Notes: generated by a model from the sequence alone, not told the origin. Positions 1 through 6,893 are shown, counted from the first letter of the stretch. The stretch is DNA of 23,643 nt from Christensenella sp. UBA5327 (GCA_002411105.1 DHQX01000048.1:1-23643); one strand, 5' to 3'. A program made the numbers and translations.

Positions 1-1
1 T

Positions 2-85
2 ACAAAGACTGGGGGCAGACCAGCCGCATATAAAATTATTATGACACTTATTCCAGATTATCTTGAAGAATATAAATGGGACTGA
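2..85 (+). CDS. Possible 3' end of an unrecognised gene (partial)
   Basis: Frame 2 is open from the window edge to a TGA at 83-85. It encodes 27 residues, with a plausible acidic/aromatic C-terminus ending PDYLEEYKWD. The gene would converge on the tRNA. The stretch is AT-rich: I count 46 G/C in the first 120 bases, against an obviously GC-rich remainder. That would fit a gene of different origin next to a tRNA. I recognise no family, and so short an open frame in AT-rich DNA may be chance. Confidence 0.3.
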   Translation, partial: TKTGGRPAAYKIIMTLIPDYLEEYKWD

Positions 86-130
86 TAGCGGGTGTTTACT
101 TTACCTTGATGAAGGACAGTAGAAAAAACA

Positions 131-172
131 AAAACATTCAAAATGCCGCAGAACATCACATTCTGCGGCATT
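131..172 (-). terminator. Rho-independent terminator of tRNA-Arg
   Basis: A 12-bp perfect stem (142-153 pairing with 161-172, arm AATGCCGCAGAA) encloses a 7-nt loop. On the minus strand it is followed by a T-rich run across 121-141. It starts 5 nt past the encoded CCA of the tRNA, as expected for a stand-alone tRNA transcript. Confidence 0.85.
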
Positions 173-176
173 ACTC

Positions 177-253
177 TGGCGTTCCCGCCGTGATTCGAAC
201 ACGGGGCCTTTCGCTTAGGAGGCGAACGCTCTATCCAGCTGAGCTACGGGAAC
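177..253 (-). tRNA. tRNA-Arg (anticodon CCU)
   Basis: The minus strand folds as a complete cloverleaf. The acceptor GTTCCCG (253-247) pairs with CGGGAAC (187-181). The D arm is GCTC/GAGC, and the anticodon arm TTCGC/GCGAA holds the loop CTCCTAA, giving anticodon CCU, which reads AGG. The T arm CCGTG/CACGG holds the loop TTCGAAT. The discriminator G is followed by an encoded CCA (179-177). A promoter lies 20-30 nt upstream and a terminator directly downstream, so it is probably a single-gene transcript. The 5' ten bases overlap the annotated 3' end of the peptidase gene on the same strand. Confidence 0.97.
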
Positions 254-2241
254 AAAGCCGCGGAGGACGCGGCAGGCGCATTGTAGCACAATGGAATAGG
301 GCTGGCAAGGTGTGAATTGACCGCCTGGGGGCTGTGCTCCTGCGCTTCGAACTCCTGGCGGAAGGTGTCGTAGGGGACAGGGGTGATGTGGCGCTCCCAG
401 GGGAGGGTGGGGGCCAGCTTCAGGCTGGGGAAGCCCTCCCGCAGGATGGCGGCCAGGTACTGGGCCTTGCGCAGGAGGCGGGGGCTGTTCAGGGCCTCGG
501 GCGGCGTGTCGCCGGCCAGGAAAAGGCTTTCAAAAATGCGGGCGCGGTCTTCGGTGGGGAAGGTGCGGGAATAGGCGTCGATGAACCAGATGCTCCCCGG
601 ATCATCCCAGGCCTCCGGCGCGTCGGCGGTGAAGCGGGTGTCGGAGATCTCCAGGCCCTCCTCATCGTGATAGCTGAAGAAGTAGCCATGGTCGGGCGTG
701 CCGGGCGGACAGAGCAGCAGCCAATCATCCAGCATGGGCTGGCCCTGGGCCCCCTCTGACATGGCCAGGCGGCCTTCCAGCAGGTGCATGAGCTCATGGG
801 CCAGGGTGCGCACGCCCTCTGGCGTGCTGATGTCAAGGGCGATGTAGCCCCCGTTTTCGCCCATGGCGGTGAAGGCGCCGGGTGCGCGCAGGCCCTCGGG
901 CGCCTTGGCGCGGATGGGGCCGGAGAGATAGACGCCCGGGCTGCCGCCTGCCTCCCGCAGGATGGCTGGCGGCAGCTGGGACAGCGTTTTGTCCAGGCTT
1001 GAGAGGGCGTGGGCAAGGGCTGGCTCCTCATCCAGGGGCAGGGCATAGTAGGTGTCGTTGAAGAATCGGGCGCCATCCTGGCGGGTGTGCAGGGCAAGGC
1101 CATATTTTTGGGAGATCTCCTGGGCCTGTGCGTCATTTTGGGCGCGCAGCTGGCTGATGGTGGCCTGCTGGGCGCCGGTGGAGGCCGCCTGGGGGGACTG
1201 GCGGAAATCCCACAGGTAGAGGCTATAGGCGTTGAGCTCATACTGGTTATCCGCGAGCACCGCATAGCCCAGGTCTGAGATGGCCATGTGGCTGAAGGTG
1301 AGGGGCATGTCCCCGGCCGGGGCTTCCAGGCTGGCGATGGCCTGGCCGTTTGTCAGATCAATCAGCCGCAGGGCAGGGCCAGCGCCATAGGCCTCGGTCA
1401 AAAGCAGATCGCCCTGGACCAGGGCGGCGTACTCATCCTCGCGCCAGTCGGACAGGCGCAGCATCCGCTCATCCCCCGGGGCGGGCATCATCAGGGTGTC
1501 CCCGGCCCGGGTGGCAAAGCTCAGGCGGCCTGTCGCGCGCATCCAGCGGAAGCCCGCCATGATGGGCATGATGCGGGCGCTGCCAGAGGCATCGGCGGCC
1601 AGGAAAACGCTCTGGCCCTGGTCGTTTGAAAACACGCTGAGCACCCCACCCTCCGGCAGTGCGCCCGCAAACCCCTCAAAGCTCCAGCCCGCTGGCAGCC
1701 CTGAGGGAACCTCCCGCGCCTCGCCTTCTGAAAGAGGGAAGCGGGTGAGGGCCGGGCGGCCGTAGGCGGCGCACCACAGGGCCATGCCCTGTGGGTCAGG
1801 GCAGGCGGCGTCAAAGCCCGGGGGCGGGGCGAAGTGCAGGGTTTCCTGAAGGGACTGATCATAAAGCGTTAGGGTATGCAGGTCCTCATGCAGGGTATAC
1901 AGGCTGCCTGGCCCCCAGAAGCCCAGCTGCCAGCTGTCAGCCCAGCCCTGGGTATCAAGGGGCAGGGTATGAAGCGCGCGGGCTGAGCTTAAGTCATACA
2001 GCGTCAGCGCTGCAGTGGGCTTGGCCACATGCTCCCGGCGGATGAAGGCCAGAAGAGCGCCCCGGGCGGCCAGGGCCAGATAATCCCCAAAGCCGCCGCC
2101 GGGGGCCAGCGCATAGATATCCTCCTGGAAGGCGGGCCAATACAGCGCCTGAAAGCGGGCTGATGGCGGGGCTGCCAAAACGGGCAGCGCCAGAAGCACC
2201 GCCAGCCCCACGGCCAACCACACAGCAGCCCGCTTTTTCAT
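244..2241 (-). CDS. Secreted propeller-like protein with C-terminal zinc metallopeptidase domain
   Basis: 665 residues. The ATG at 2241 has GGGAGGA six bases upstream. Residues 1-23 form a signal peptide (MKKR, hydrophobic core, VLAAP). Residues ~30-330 contain repeated short beta-strand/turn blocks like a WD40/YVTN-type propeller. A polar, helix-rich linker (~350-380) leads to a zincin-like domain with HELMH at 482-486 (HExxH; H482 and H486 zinc ligands, E483 catalytic). Further on comes TEDRARIFES, with E564 a likely third ligand, as in gluzincin-type peptidases with an ED.A motif. It is probably exported to the wall or outside; the substrate is unknown. The last ~21 codons overlap the tRNA promoter, its leader and ten bases of the tRNA, so the tail may be an evolutionary read-through. 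The peptidase call is by motif; the exact family is not recognised. Confidence 0.85.
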   Translation of the reverse strand: MKKRAAVWLAVGLAVLLALPVLAAPPSARFQALYWPAFQEDIYALAPGGGFGDYLALAARGALLAFIRREHVAKPTAALTLYDLSSARALHTLPLDTQGWADSWQLGFWGPGSLYTLHEDLHTLTLYDQSLQETLHFAPPPGFDAACPDPQGMALWCAAYGRPALTRFPLSEGEAREVPSGLPAGWSFEGFAGALPEGGVLSVFSNDQGQSVFLAADASGSARIMPIMAGFRWMRATGRLSFATRAGDTLMMPAPGDERMLRLSDWREDEYAALVQGDLLLTEAYGAGPALRLIDLTNGQAIASLEAPAGDMPLTFSHMAISDLGYAVLADNQYELNAYSLYLWDFRQSPQAASTGAQQATISQLRAQNDAQAQEISQKYGLALHTRQDGARFFNDTYYALPLDEEPALAHALSSLDKTLSQLPPAILREAGGSPGVYLSGPIRAKAPEGLRAPGAFTAMGENGGYIALDISTPEGVRTLAHELMHLLEGRLAMSEGAQGQPMLDDWLLLCPPGTPDHGYFFSYHDEEGLEISDTRFTADAPEAWDDPGSIWFIDAYSRTFPTEDRARIFESLFLAGDTPPEALNSPRLLRKAQYLAAILREGFPSLKLAPTLPWERHITPVPYDTFRQEFEAQEHSPQAVNSHLASPIPLCYNAPAASSAALFP
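280..308 (-). promoter_or_regulatory. Sigma-A promoter of tRNA-Arg
   Basis: On the minus strand, -35 TTGCCA (308-303), a 17-nt spacer and -10 TACAAT (285-280), preceded by an extended -10 TG. The predicted start lies about 20 nt before the tRNA 5' end. The promoter sits inside the last codons of the open frame of the upstream peptidase gene. Confidence 0.8.
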
Positions 2242-2264
2242 GGCATCCTCCCATTTTTTTTATC

Positions 2265-2293
2265 AAGGTATCATGCGCATCAGCGCCCGTCAA
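2265..2293 (-). promoter_or_regulatory. Probable sigma-A promoter of the peptidase gene
   Basis: On the minus strand, -35 TTGACG (2293-2288), a 17-nt spacer and -10 TACCTT (2270-2265). The -10 is weak but preceded by TG, giving an extended -10. It is divergent from, and only 14 bp away from, the promoter of the DUF1292 gene. Confidence 0.55.
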
Positions 2294-2307
2294 GAAGGGC
2301 TGTGCGG

Positions 2308-2336
2308 TTGTCACACCTTGCGAAGGCAAGTATAAT
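2308..2336 (+). promoter_or_regulatory. Sigma-A promoter of the DUF1292 gene
   Basis: -35 TTGTCA (2308-2313), a 17-nt spacer and a perfect -10 TATAAT (2331-2336). Spacing and hexamers are near consensus. The module resembles the uvrC promoter at 4921-4949. Confidence 0.85.
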
Positions 2337-2364
2337 GGTGGCAACACCGAAAGGAGGCCTTGGC

Positions 2365-2664
2365 ATGTCAGAGGATGAACGCCTGGATGTGATAGAGGGC
2401 ACGGATGAGGATGGCAATCTGGTGGAGCTGGTGGTGGAACGGTACTTTTTCTACAACGGGGAGGAATATGTGCTGCTCAGGCCCCAGGAGGAGGCGGAGG
2501 AACCGGCCGATAAGGCCACCCGCTATGTGATGCGCGTGAAGGTGACCGAGGAAGACGGCGAGGAATTTGAAGAGTTTGAGCCGGTGGATGAGGACCTGGC
2601 CCAGCGGCTTGAGCCTGTGATCCGCTCAGCCTGGACCAAGCCTGAGATTGAGGGGGAGCAATAA
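2365..2664 (+). CDS. DUF1292 family protein (YrzB-like)
   Basis: 99 residues, highly acidic. The ATG at 2365 was chosen because AAGGAGG (2351-2357) lies 7 nt upstream; an earlier in-frame ATG at 2302 would begin inside the promoter. The body carries the DUF1292 pattern: an N-terminal strand with G-x-D-E-x-x (IEGTDEDGNLVEL), then YFFYNGEEYVLL, then a second strand YVMRVK and an acidic E-E-F-E-E/F-E-P-V-D-E segment. The family is small, cytoplasmic and of unknown role, common in Firmicutes and often near ruvX and ireB. Here it stands alone with its own promoter. No terminator follows directly; the first strong hairpin with a T run on this strand is at 2920-2950. Confidence 0.9.
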   Translation: MSEDERLDVIEGTDEDGNLVELVVERYFFYNGEEYVLLRPQEEAEEPADKATRYVMRVKVTEEDGEEFEEFEPVDEDLAQRLEPVIRSAWTKPEIEGEQ

Positions 2665-2685
2665 ACCCATCAGAACAGGGCGCAA

Positions 2686-2950
2686 GAGAACCGGCAGCTG
2701 GGATATGCTGCCGGTTTAGGCCGTCAAAAAGCCTTGGCTTTTTCACGGGAAGGAACGATGGGCCATCCGCCTCTCACTTCGTTCCCGGGCGGCGGATGGC
2801 AAGGAAACCCTTGCTACGCAAGGCCTTCCGCCACACCGCGCATGTCGCTGTGGCGGATTTCAATCAGAGGGCTTCGCCCTCCGATACCTCCCTGAATAAC
2901 CTTCTTTGATAGTATGAGAACCGGCAGCCTATCCCAGCTGCCGGTCTTTT
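2686..2950. repeat. Hairpin-dense non-coding segment bounded by near-identical inverted hairpins
   Basis: Two 26-nt hairpins, 2690-2715 and 2920-2945, share the stem ACCGGCAGC/GCTGCCGGT and are both preceded by GAGA. Their loops are reverse complements bar one base (TGGGATAT versus CTATCCCA). The pair is therefore a 26-bp inverted repeat with one mismatch. Between them are five more inverted repeats: 2721-2748 (AAAAAGCC/GGCTTTTT), 2762-2771 with 2791-2800 (GCCATCCGCC, perfect), 2809-2823 (CCTTG/CAAGG), 2827-2835 with 2849-2857 (TCCGCCACA, perfect, inner GCG/CGC) and 2867-2881 (GAGGGC-TTC-GCCCTC). No coding frame is supported. It could be a miniature mobile repeat, a structured RNA, or stacked terminators between the convergent genes. 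Confidence 0.7.
2920..2950 (+). terminator. Terminator-like hairpin with T run
   Basis: A 9-bp GC-rich stem (2920-2928 with 2937-2945) and 8-nt loop are followed on the plus strand by CTTTTGTGTT. It would end transcripts coming from the DUF1292 gene after a ~255-nt structured tail. On the minus strand, which carries the anti-sigma gene ending at 2977, the stem is followed only by TCTCAT, a poor T run. Confidence 0.5.
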
Positions 2951-2976
2951 GTGTTGCAGGATTGATCAAATCTGAG

Positions 2977-4311
2977 CTATTGCCCGCTTTCCTGGCTGGT
3001 GGGATTGGGCGCTATGGCTGGCGTTCCTTCCGGGGTAATTAAAACCGGCAGGGAGGCATTCTGGGGGAGCAGCTGGTCCAGCGCGTAGCGGCGCATCGGG
3101 TTTTCATAGGGGGCGTAGCGGTCAACCAGGGTGGGTTCGCCGGTTAAGGCATTTAGTTCCACCAGGTATTCCCGGCCAAAGGACACTTTCCAGACGGGAT
3201 TGGCGGTGTCGCCATTTAGCGCGATGGCGTAGGGCGCCTGCCAGGTGGCTAGGTCGGAAGAGGAAAGCAGGCTGTCCGTGGGGAGGGCGTATGTCTGGGC
3301 GACTGCCTGGGCGGCGGCGTTTATGGCCGCTTCCCTTGAGAGGGCGTTTTCAGGCAGGGGCGCATAGCTTTGATTGAGGATAAAGCCGCAGTAGGGAAGG
3401 TCTTTTACCCCTTTGAGGAGCGCTGAGAGCTTGAGATGGAGCTCCTGCCACTGCGCCTGGGTCCAGGCGTCCTGGCTGCCATACCGGTCGGTGTATAGGC
3501 GTATATAGCGGCTATACAGCAGCTCGGCCTGATTTTTCGGATCCTGGCTTTGGGTGTCCTTAAGGGTATCGCTGTAAGTGAGCACCGCCCCCTGAGGGTC
3601 AAGCGTCAGGCGGAAGTCCGGGCTGGTGAGGTCCAGGGCTTCGTATTCCAGCCGCCAGGAGCGGGTCTCGTGGTTTGACTCGTCCTTTTCGACATGAAAA
3701 GCGCGGAACAAGCGGTATTTCTCCCGGTTGCCGGTGGCGAAATCCTGGCCGGTCTGCTTCAAGATGTAGGCGTTGGCGATGTCTTCAATCTGCTGCTGGG
3801 TTTTTTCGTTTTCTGACGGGATGATCAGATCATGAGAGTCCTTGACGCCGGATTTTACCTGAAGCTCTTCAAACCAAAACTGATCGGCAACATCCCAGGT
3901 GCCCGGGTAAAAGCCCAGGGAGGACTTGGCAAACAGCATGGCCAGCTCTTCCTTGAAATAGCCATCGGGGGACTTGAGGGCCTTGAGGTCATCCGGGTGC
4001 AGCTGGATGTCGTTTTTCTGGGCAAAGTCCAGGATTTCAGCGATTTCTTCGGGGGTGAAGCGGGTTTCTTTGGTTTTTTCTGCCATGGGGGTCAGCACCT
4101 GATCCACCATATCCCTGCCGCTTAGGAGCACCGCGGCCACTGCCACGGCGGTGAGCATGATGAGGGCCAGGGCCAAAGCCAGGCCAAAGGATAGTTTCTT
4201 TTTCACGGGTTGTTCTCCTTGCATTCTATTAAGAATTTGGTGACGGCTGCGCTGGGTGACGCACAGCCCGGAGAGGCTATGGTCAACCGCGTTTTTGATT
4301 TTCTGGTTCAT
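2977..4311 (-). CDS. Putative anti-sigma factor: single-pass membrane protein with PepSY-like extracellular domains
   Basis: 444 residues. The ATG at 4311 overlaps the sigma-factor stop as ATGA, and AAGGAGAGG precedes it. Residues 1-39 are a polar cytoplasmic head (SLSGLCVTQRSRHQIL); 40-64 form one membrane helix; the rest is outside. The ectodomain holds two regions that look PepSY-like: ~170-250 (QQIEDIANAYIL ... WRLEYEA ... LDPQGAVLTY) and ~335-410 (AAINAAAQAVAQ ... VWKVSFG ... VELNALTGEP). PepSY domains are protease-linked sensor/inhibitor modules. Overlap with an ECF sigma gene and this topology fit a signal-sensing anti-sigma factor that holds the sigma factor at the membrane. No HxxxCxxC zinc motif is present, so it is not a ZAS-type anti-sigma. 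The role is inferred from context. Confidence 0.75.
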   Translation of the reverse strand: MNQKIKNAVDHSLSGLCVTQRSRHQILNRMQGEQPVKKKLSFGLALALALIMLTAVAVAAVLLSGRDMVDQVLTPMAEKTKETRFTPEEIAEILDFAQKNDIQLHPDDLKALKSPDGYFKEELAMLFAKSSLGFYPGTWDVADQFWFEELQVKSGVKDSHDLIIPSENEKTQQQIEDIANAYILKQTGQDFATGNREKYRLFRAFHVEKDESNHETRSWRLEYEALDLTSPDFRLTLDPQGAVLTYSDTLKDTQSQDPKNQAELLYSRYIRLYTDRYGSQDAWTQAQWQELHLKLSALLKGVKDLPYCGFILNQSYAPLPENALSREAAINAAAQAVAQTYALPTDSLLSSSDLATWQAPYAIALNGDTANPVWKVSFGREYLVELNALTGEPTLVDRYAPYENPMRRYALDQLLPQNASLPVLITPEGTPAIAPNPTSQESGQ

Positions 4312-4826
4312 AGGCCCTCTCCTTTTTCCAGCTGCTGTTTGAGCAGCAGCTCAGCTTTTTTGAGGCGGTAGCGCGCTGAGGTTAAGACGATCCCCAGTGC
4401 CTGGGCGCATTCCTTGAGCGTGAGCCCATGATAGTGATACAAGAGCAGTATCTGGCGATGTTTGAGCGGCAGGGAAAGGATGCTGAGATAAAGCGCCTGG
4501 TCCTCGTCCTCTGCCAAGAGCAGGTGGGGCGGCAGGTTGTCCATATCCTGGGCCCGGTCCACATGGCGGCTCCAGGGGCTCTTCTTAAAATCCTTGCAGG
4601 TGTTGATGGCAATGCGCATCAACCAGGCTTTTTCGTTGCCTGCGCTGTTATCAAAGCGGTCCATGGCCTTCCAGGCTTTGAAAAAACACTCCTGCATGGC
4701 GTCTTCTGCCAGCTGCTTATCCTTAAGCCAGGTGTAGCAGCTGCGTAAAATGGCATCGCCATAGAGATCTAACCAGGTTTCGATGCGGGCTGCGCGATCT
4801 ACATTTGCCGGCAAAGCGTCGCCCAT
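4308..4826 (-). CDS. RNA polymerase sigma factor, ECF (sigma-70) family
   Basis: 172 residues, the standard ECF length. Region 2 (~18-85) includes QLAEDAMQECFFKAWKAM, the classic sigma2 core-binding helix, then WLMRIAINTCKDF. Region 4 (~112-165) includes LPLKHRQILLLYHYHGLTLK followed by the helix-turn-helix ALGIVLTSARYRLKKAE. The ATG at 4826 was chosen by frame; GAGGGGGG lies 10 nt upstream, and the two closer ATGs (4834, 4830) are out of frame. It is paired by 4-nt overlap with the membrane anti-sigma gene. I see no clear ECF-type (AAC...CGT) promoter in the 4827-4920 gap, so autoregulation cannot be shown. Confidence 0.93.
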   Translation of the reverse strand: MGDALPANVDRAARIETWLDLYGDAILRSCYTWLKDKQLAEDAMQECFFKAWKAMDRFDNSAGNEKAWLMRIAINTCKDFKKSPWSRHVDRAQDMDNLPPHLLLAEDEDQALYLSILSLPLKHRQILLLYHYHGLTLKECAQALGIVLTSARYRLKKAELLLKQQLEKGEGL

Positions 4827-4920
4827 TCATTCATCACCCCCCTCACTGGATATAACGACACCAACAGGCGAAAACTACAAAACAAAAAAAGATTGGGCCA
4901 AACGCCGCTTTGACCTGCGG

Positions 4921-4949
4921 TTGTCACCCCCGCGGGTTCAACGTATAAT
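4921..4949 (+). promoter_or_regulatory. Sigma-A promoter of the uvrC operon
   Basis: -35 TTGTCA (4921-4926), a 17-nt spacer and perfect -10 TATAAT (4944-4949). The expected start near 4956 lies after the ATG at 4953, which rules that ATG out as the uvrC start, and just before the strong AAAGGAGGG at 4962-4970. Confidence 0.87.
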
Positions 4950-4974
4950 GGGATGAACCTGAAAGGAGGGCGGC

Positions 4975-5046
4975 ATGTCGGGGAAGCGGACAGGGATATT
5001 ATCCGGAGCCTGGGTGCAAATTTCAATGGGGAAAAATTGCCGGTGA
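4975..5046 (+). CDS. Short leader ORF (23 aa) overlapping the uvrC start region
   Basis: The ATG at 4975 has the best ribosome site in the operon (AAAGGAGGG, 4962-4970, 5 nt from the ATG). It encodes 23 residues, starting MSGKRTGILSG and ending MGKNCR, then TGA at 5044-5046. That TGA overlaps an in-frame GTG start of uvrC (5043-5045) as GTGA and lies 2 nt before the ATG at 5049. uvrC itself has only a weak GGGGA upstream. The layout suggests translation of the leader and re-initiation on uvrC. The peptide shows no recognisable family, and no attenuator hairpin is evident. Whether the product matters, or only the act of translation, cannot be told. Confidence 0.55.
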   Translation: MSGKRTGILSGAWVQISMGKNCR

Positions 5047-5048
5047 AC

Positions 5049-6893
5049 ATGAACCTGAAGGACAAACTGGCGCTGCTCCCCACCACCCCCGGCTGCTATT
5101 TATTAAAGCAGGGGGATGAGATCCTCTATGTGGGCAAGGCTGTGAACCTGCAAAGCCGGGTGCGCAGCTATTTTGCCGCCAACATCCCCTCCCCCAAGGT
5201 GCGGGCGCTGATGGCCAGGGTGGACGACCTGGACACCATCCTGGCGGCCAGTGAACTGGAAGCGCTGATGCTGGAATGCAACCTCATCAAGCTGCACCGC
5301 CCCTATTACAACATCAAGCTGACCGATGACAAGCACTACCCCTATATCCGCATCACCATGAATGAGCCCTACCCCCGCATCGGCGTGGCGAGGAAGGCCG
5401 AGGAGGACGGCGCTAAGTACTTTGGCCCCTATGTGGGCACCGGGGCCATCCGCCAGGTGATGGGGCTGTTGCGCAAGGTATTCCCGGTGCGCACCTGCCG
5501 GCTGAACCTGCCCTTGGCAAGACCCATCCGCCCCTGCCTGAGCTATGAGATCGGCCAGTGCCTGGGCCCCTGCGGGGAGAAGTGCACGATGGCGGAGTAC
5601 CGCCAGGCGGCCGAGGAGGTGGTGGCCTTCCTGAAGGGGCGGTATAAGCCGGTGGTGGAGAAGCTGACCCGGCAGATGGCGGAAGCCTCCCAGGAGATGC
5701 AGTTTGAAAAGGCGGCGGAGCTGAGGGACTGCATCCGGGATATCGAAGGCCTGATGGCCAGGCAAAACGCCCAGCAGGCTTTGGGCATTGACCAGGACGT
5801 GATCGCCGCCGCCCAGGACGGGCTGGACGCGATGGCCCAGGTGCTTTTGATCCGGGGCGGGAAGATGATCTCTGCCGAGTCTTTTGCGCTGCCCCGGGAG
5901 GGGGCGGAGCCGCTGGAGGAGGTGCTGTCTGCCTTTATCCAGCAGTATTATGAGGACCGGGTGCCCCCCCGGGAGGTGATCGCCCAGGGGGCGGCTGACG
6001 CGGATGTGCTGGCCGACTGGCTGAAGGAAAAGCGAGGGGGCAGCGCCTTTGCGCTGACCATCCCCAAGCGTGGGGAGAAGCGGCAGCTGGTGGAAAACGC
6101 GCTGCGCAACGCCCAGGACGCGCTGATGAAGCGCAATGCCAAACAGCAGGTGGTTTTTGAGCGCACGGTGGGCGCCAGCCGGGAGCTGGCAGCGGCGCTG
6201 AGCCTTCCTGAGGCGCCCAGGCGGATAGAGGGCTTTGACATCTCAAACACCCAGGGGGCCCAGTCGGTGGGCAGCATGGTGGTGTTTGTAGACGGGGAGC
6301 CTGACAAGAAGGCATACCGGCACTTCCGCATTAAGACCGTGGAGGGTGCCAACGACTTTGCCAGCATGAACGAGGTGCTGGACAGAAGGCTTAAGCATGC
6401 CCTGCCAGACCAGGAGAAGCCCTGGCCGCTGCCCGATTTGATTCTGGTTGACGGGGGGCCTGAGCAACTGAATTTTGCGCTGAGGGCCCGGGACGCGCTG
6501 GGGCTACACGTGCCTATGTTTGGGCTGGCGGAGCGGATGGAGGAGATCTATGTGCCGGGGGAGAGCGAACCCATCCTGCTTGACCGGCACTCGCCGGCTC
6601 TTCACCTGATTCAGCGTATCCGGGACGAGGCCCACCGCTTTGCCATCACCCATCACCGGAGCCTCAGGAGCAAGGCCACCATCCGCTCGCGCCTTGAGGA
6701 GGTGCCGGGCATTGGCCCCGCCAGGCGGCGGGCGCTGCTGGCGGCGTTTCGGAGCATCCGGGGCATTGGGGAGCAGGACGTGGAGGCGCTGGCCCAGGTG
6801 AAGGGCATGACCCGGGAGGTGGCGCAGCGCCTGTATGACGCGCTGCATGACAAGCCGGAACAGCCGGCGCAAGGAGAAACAAAGGATGCATGA
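5049..6893 (+). CDS. uvrC: UvrABC excinuclease subunit C
   Basis: Makes both incisions in nucleotide excision repair with UvrA/UvrB in the cytoplasm. 614 residues, the usual length. The GIY-YIG nuclease domain (~11-95) has GCY15-17, YVG27-29, R37 and E76 in LMLECNLIK, for the 3' cut. A cysteine set C150/C163/C171/C175 matches the Fe-S ligand spacing of UvrC. The UVR/UvrB-binding helix is at ~218-236 (EKAAELRDCIRDIEGL). The RNase H-like domain has GFDISNTQG (~D397) and LILVDGGPEQLN (~464-475), for the 5' cut. A helix-hairpin-helix tail starts at ~555 (VPGIGPARRRALL). The ATG at 5049 matches family N-termini (MNLKDKLALLP); GTG at 5043 is an alternative. The in-frame ATG at 4953 precedes the expected transcription start and is rejected. 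It overlaps the next gene by 8 nt. Confidence 0.97.
   Translation: MNLKDKLALLPTTPGCYLLKQGDEILYVGKAVNLQSRVRSYFAANIPSPKVRALMARVDDLDTILAASELEALMLECNLIKLHRPYYNIKLTDDKHYPYIRITMNEPYPRIGVARKAEEDGAKYFGPYVGTGAIRQVMGLLRKVFPVRTCRLNLPLARPIRPCLSYEIGQCLGPCGEKCTMAEYRQAAEEVVAFLKGRYKPVVEKLTRQMAEASQEMQFEKAAELRDCIRDIEGLMARQNAQQALGIDQDVIAAAQDGLDAMAQVLLIRGGKMISAESFALPREGAEPLEEVLSAFIQQYYEDRVPPREVIAQGAADADVLADWLKEKRGGSAFALTIPKRGEKRQLVENALRNAQDALMKRNAKQQVVFERTVGASRELAAALSLPEAPRRIEGFDISNTQGAQSVGSMVVFVDGEPDKKAYRHFRIKTVEGANDFASMNEVLDRRLKHALPDQEKPWPLPDLILVDGGPEQLNFALRARDALGLHVPMFGLAERMEEIYVPGESEPILLDRHSPALHLIQRIRDEAHRFAITHHRSLRSKATIRSRLEEVPGIGPARRRALLAAFRSIRGIGEQDVEALAQVKGMTREVAQRLYDALHDKPEQPAQGETKDA

Noticed and set aside
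76..315. 79-codon plus-strand open frame across the tRNA
   Set aside because: It runs through the terminator and the complement of the tRNA; no ribosome site.
4827..4920. ECF-type promoter upstream of the sigma gene
   Set aside because: No AAC-type -35 with a CGT-type -10 at 15-17 nt spacing could be found.
4953..4955. ATG as the uvrC start, giving a 646-aa protein
   Set aside because: It lies 4 nt after the -10 box, before the expected transcript start, and the extra residues match no UvrC N-terminus.
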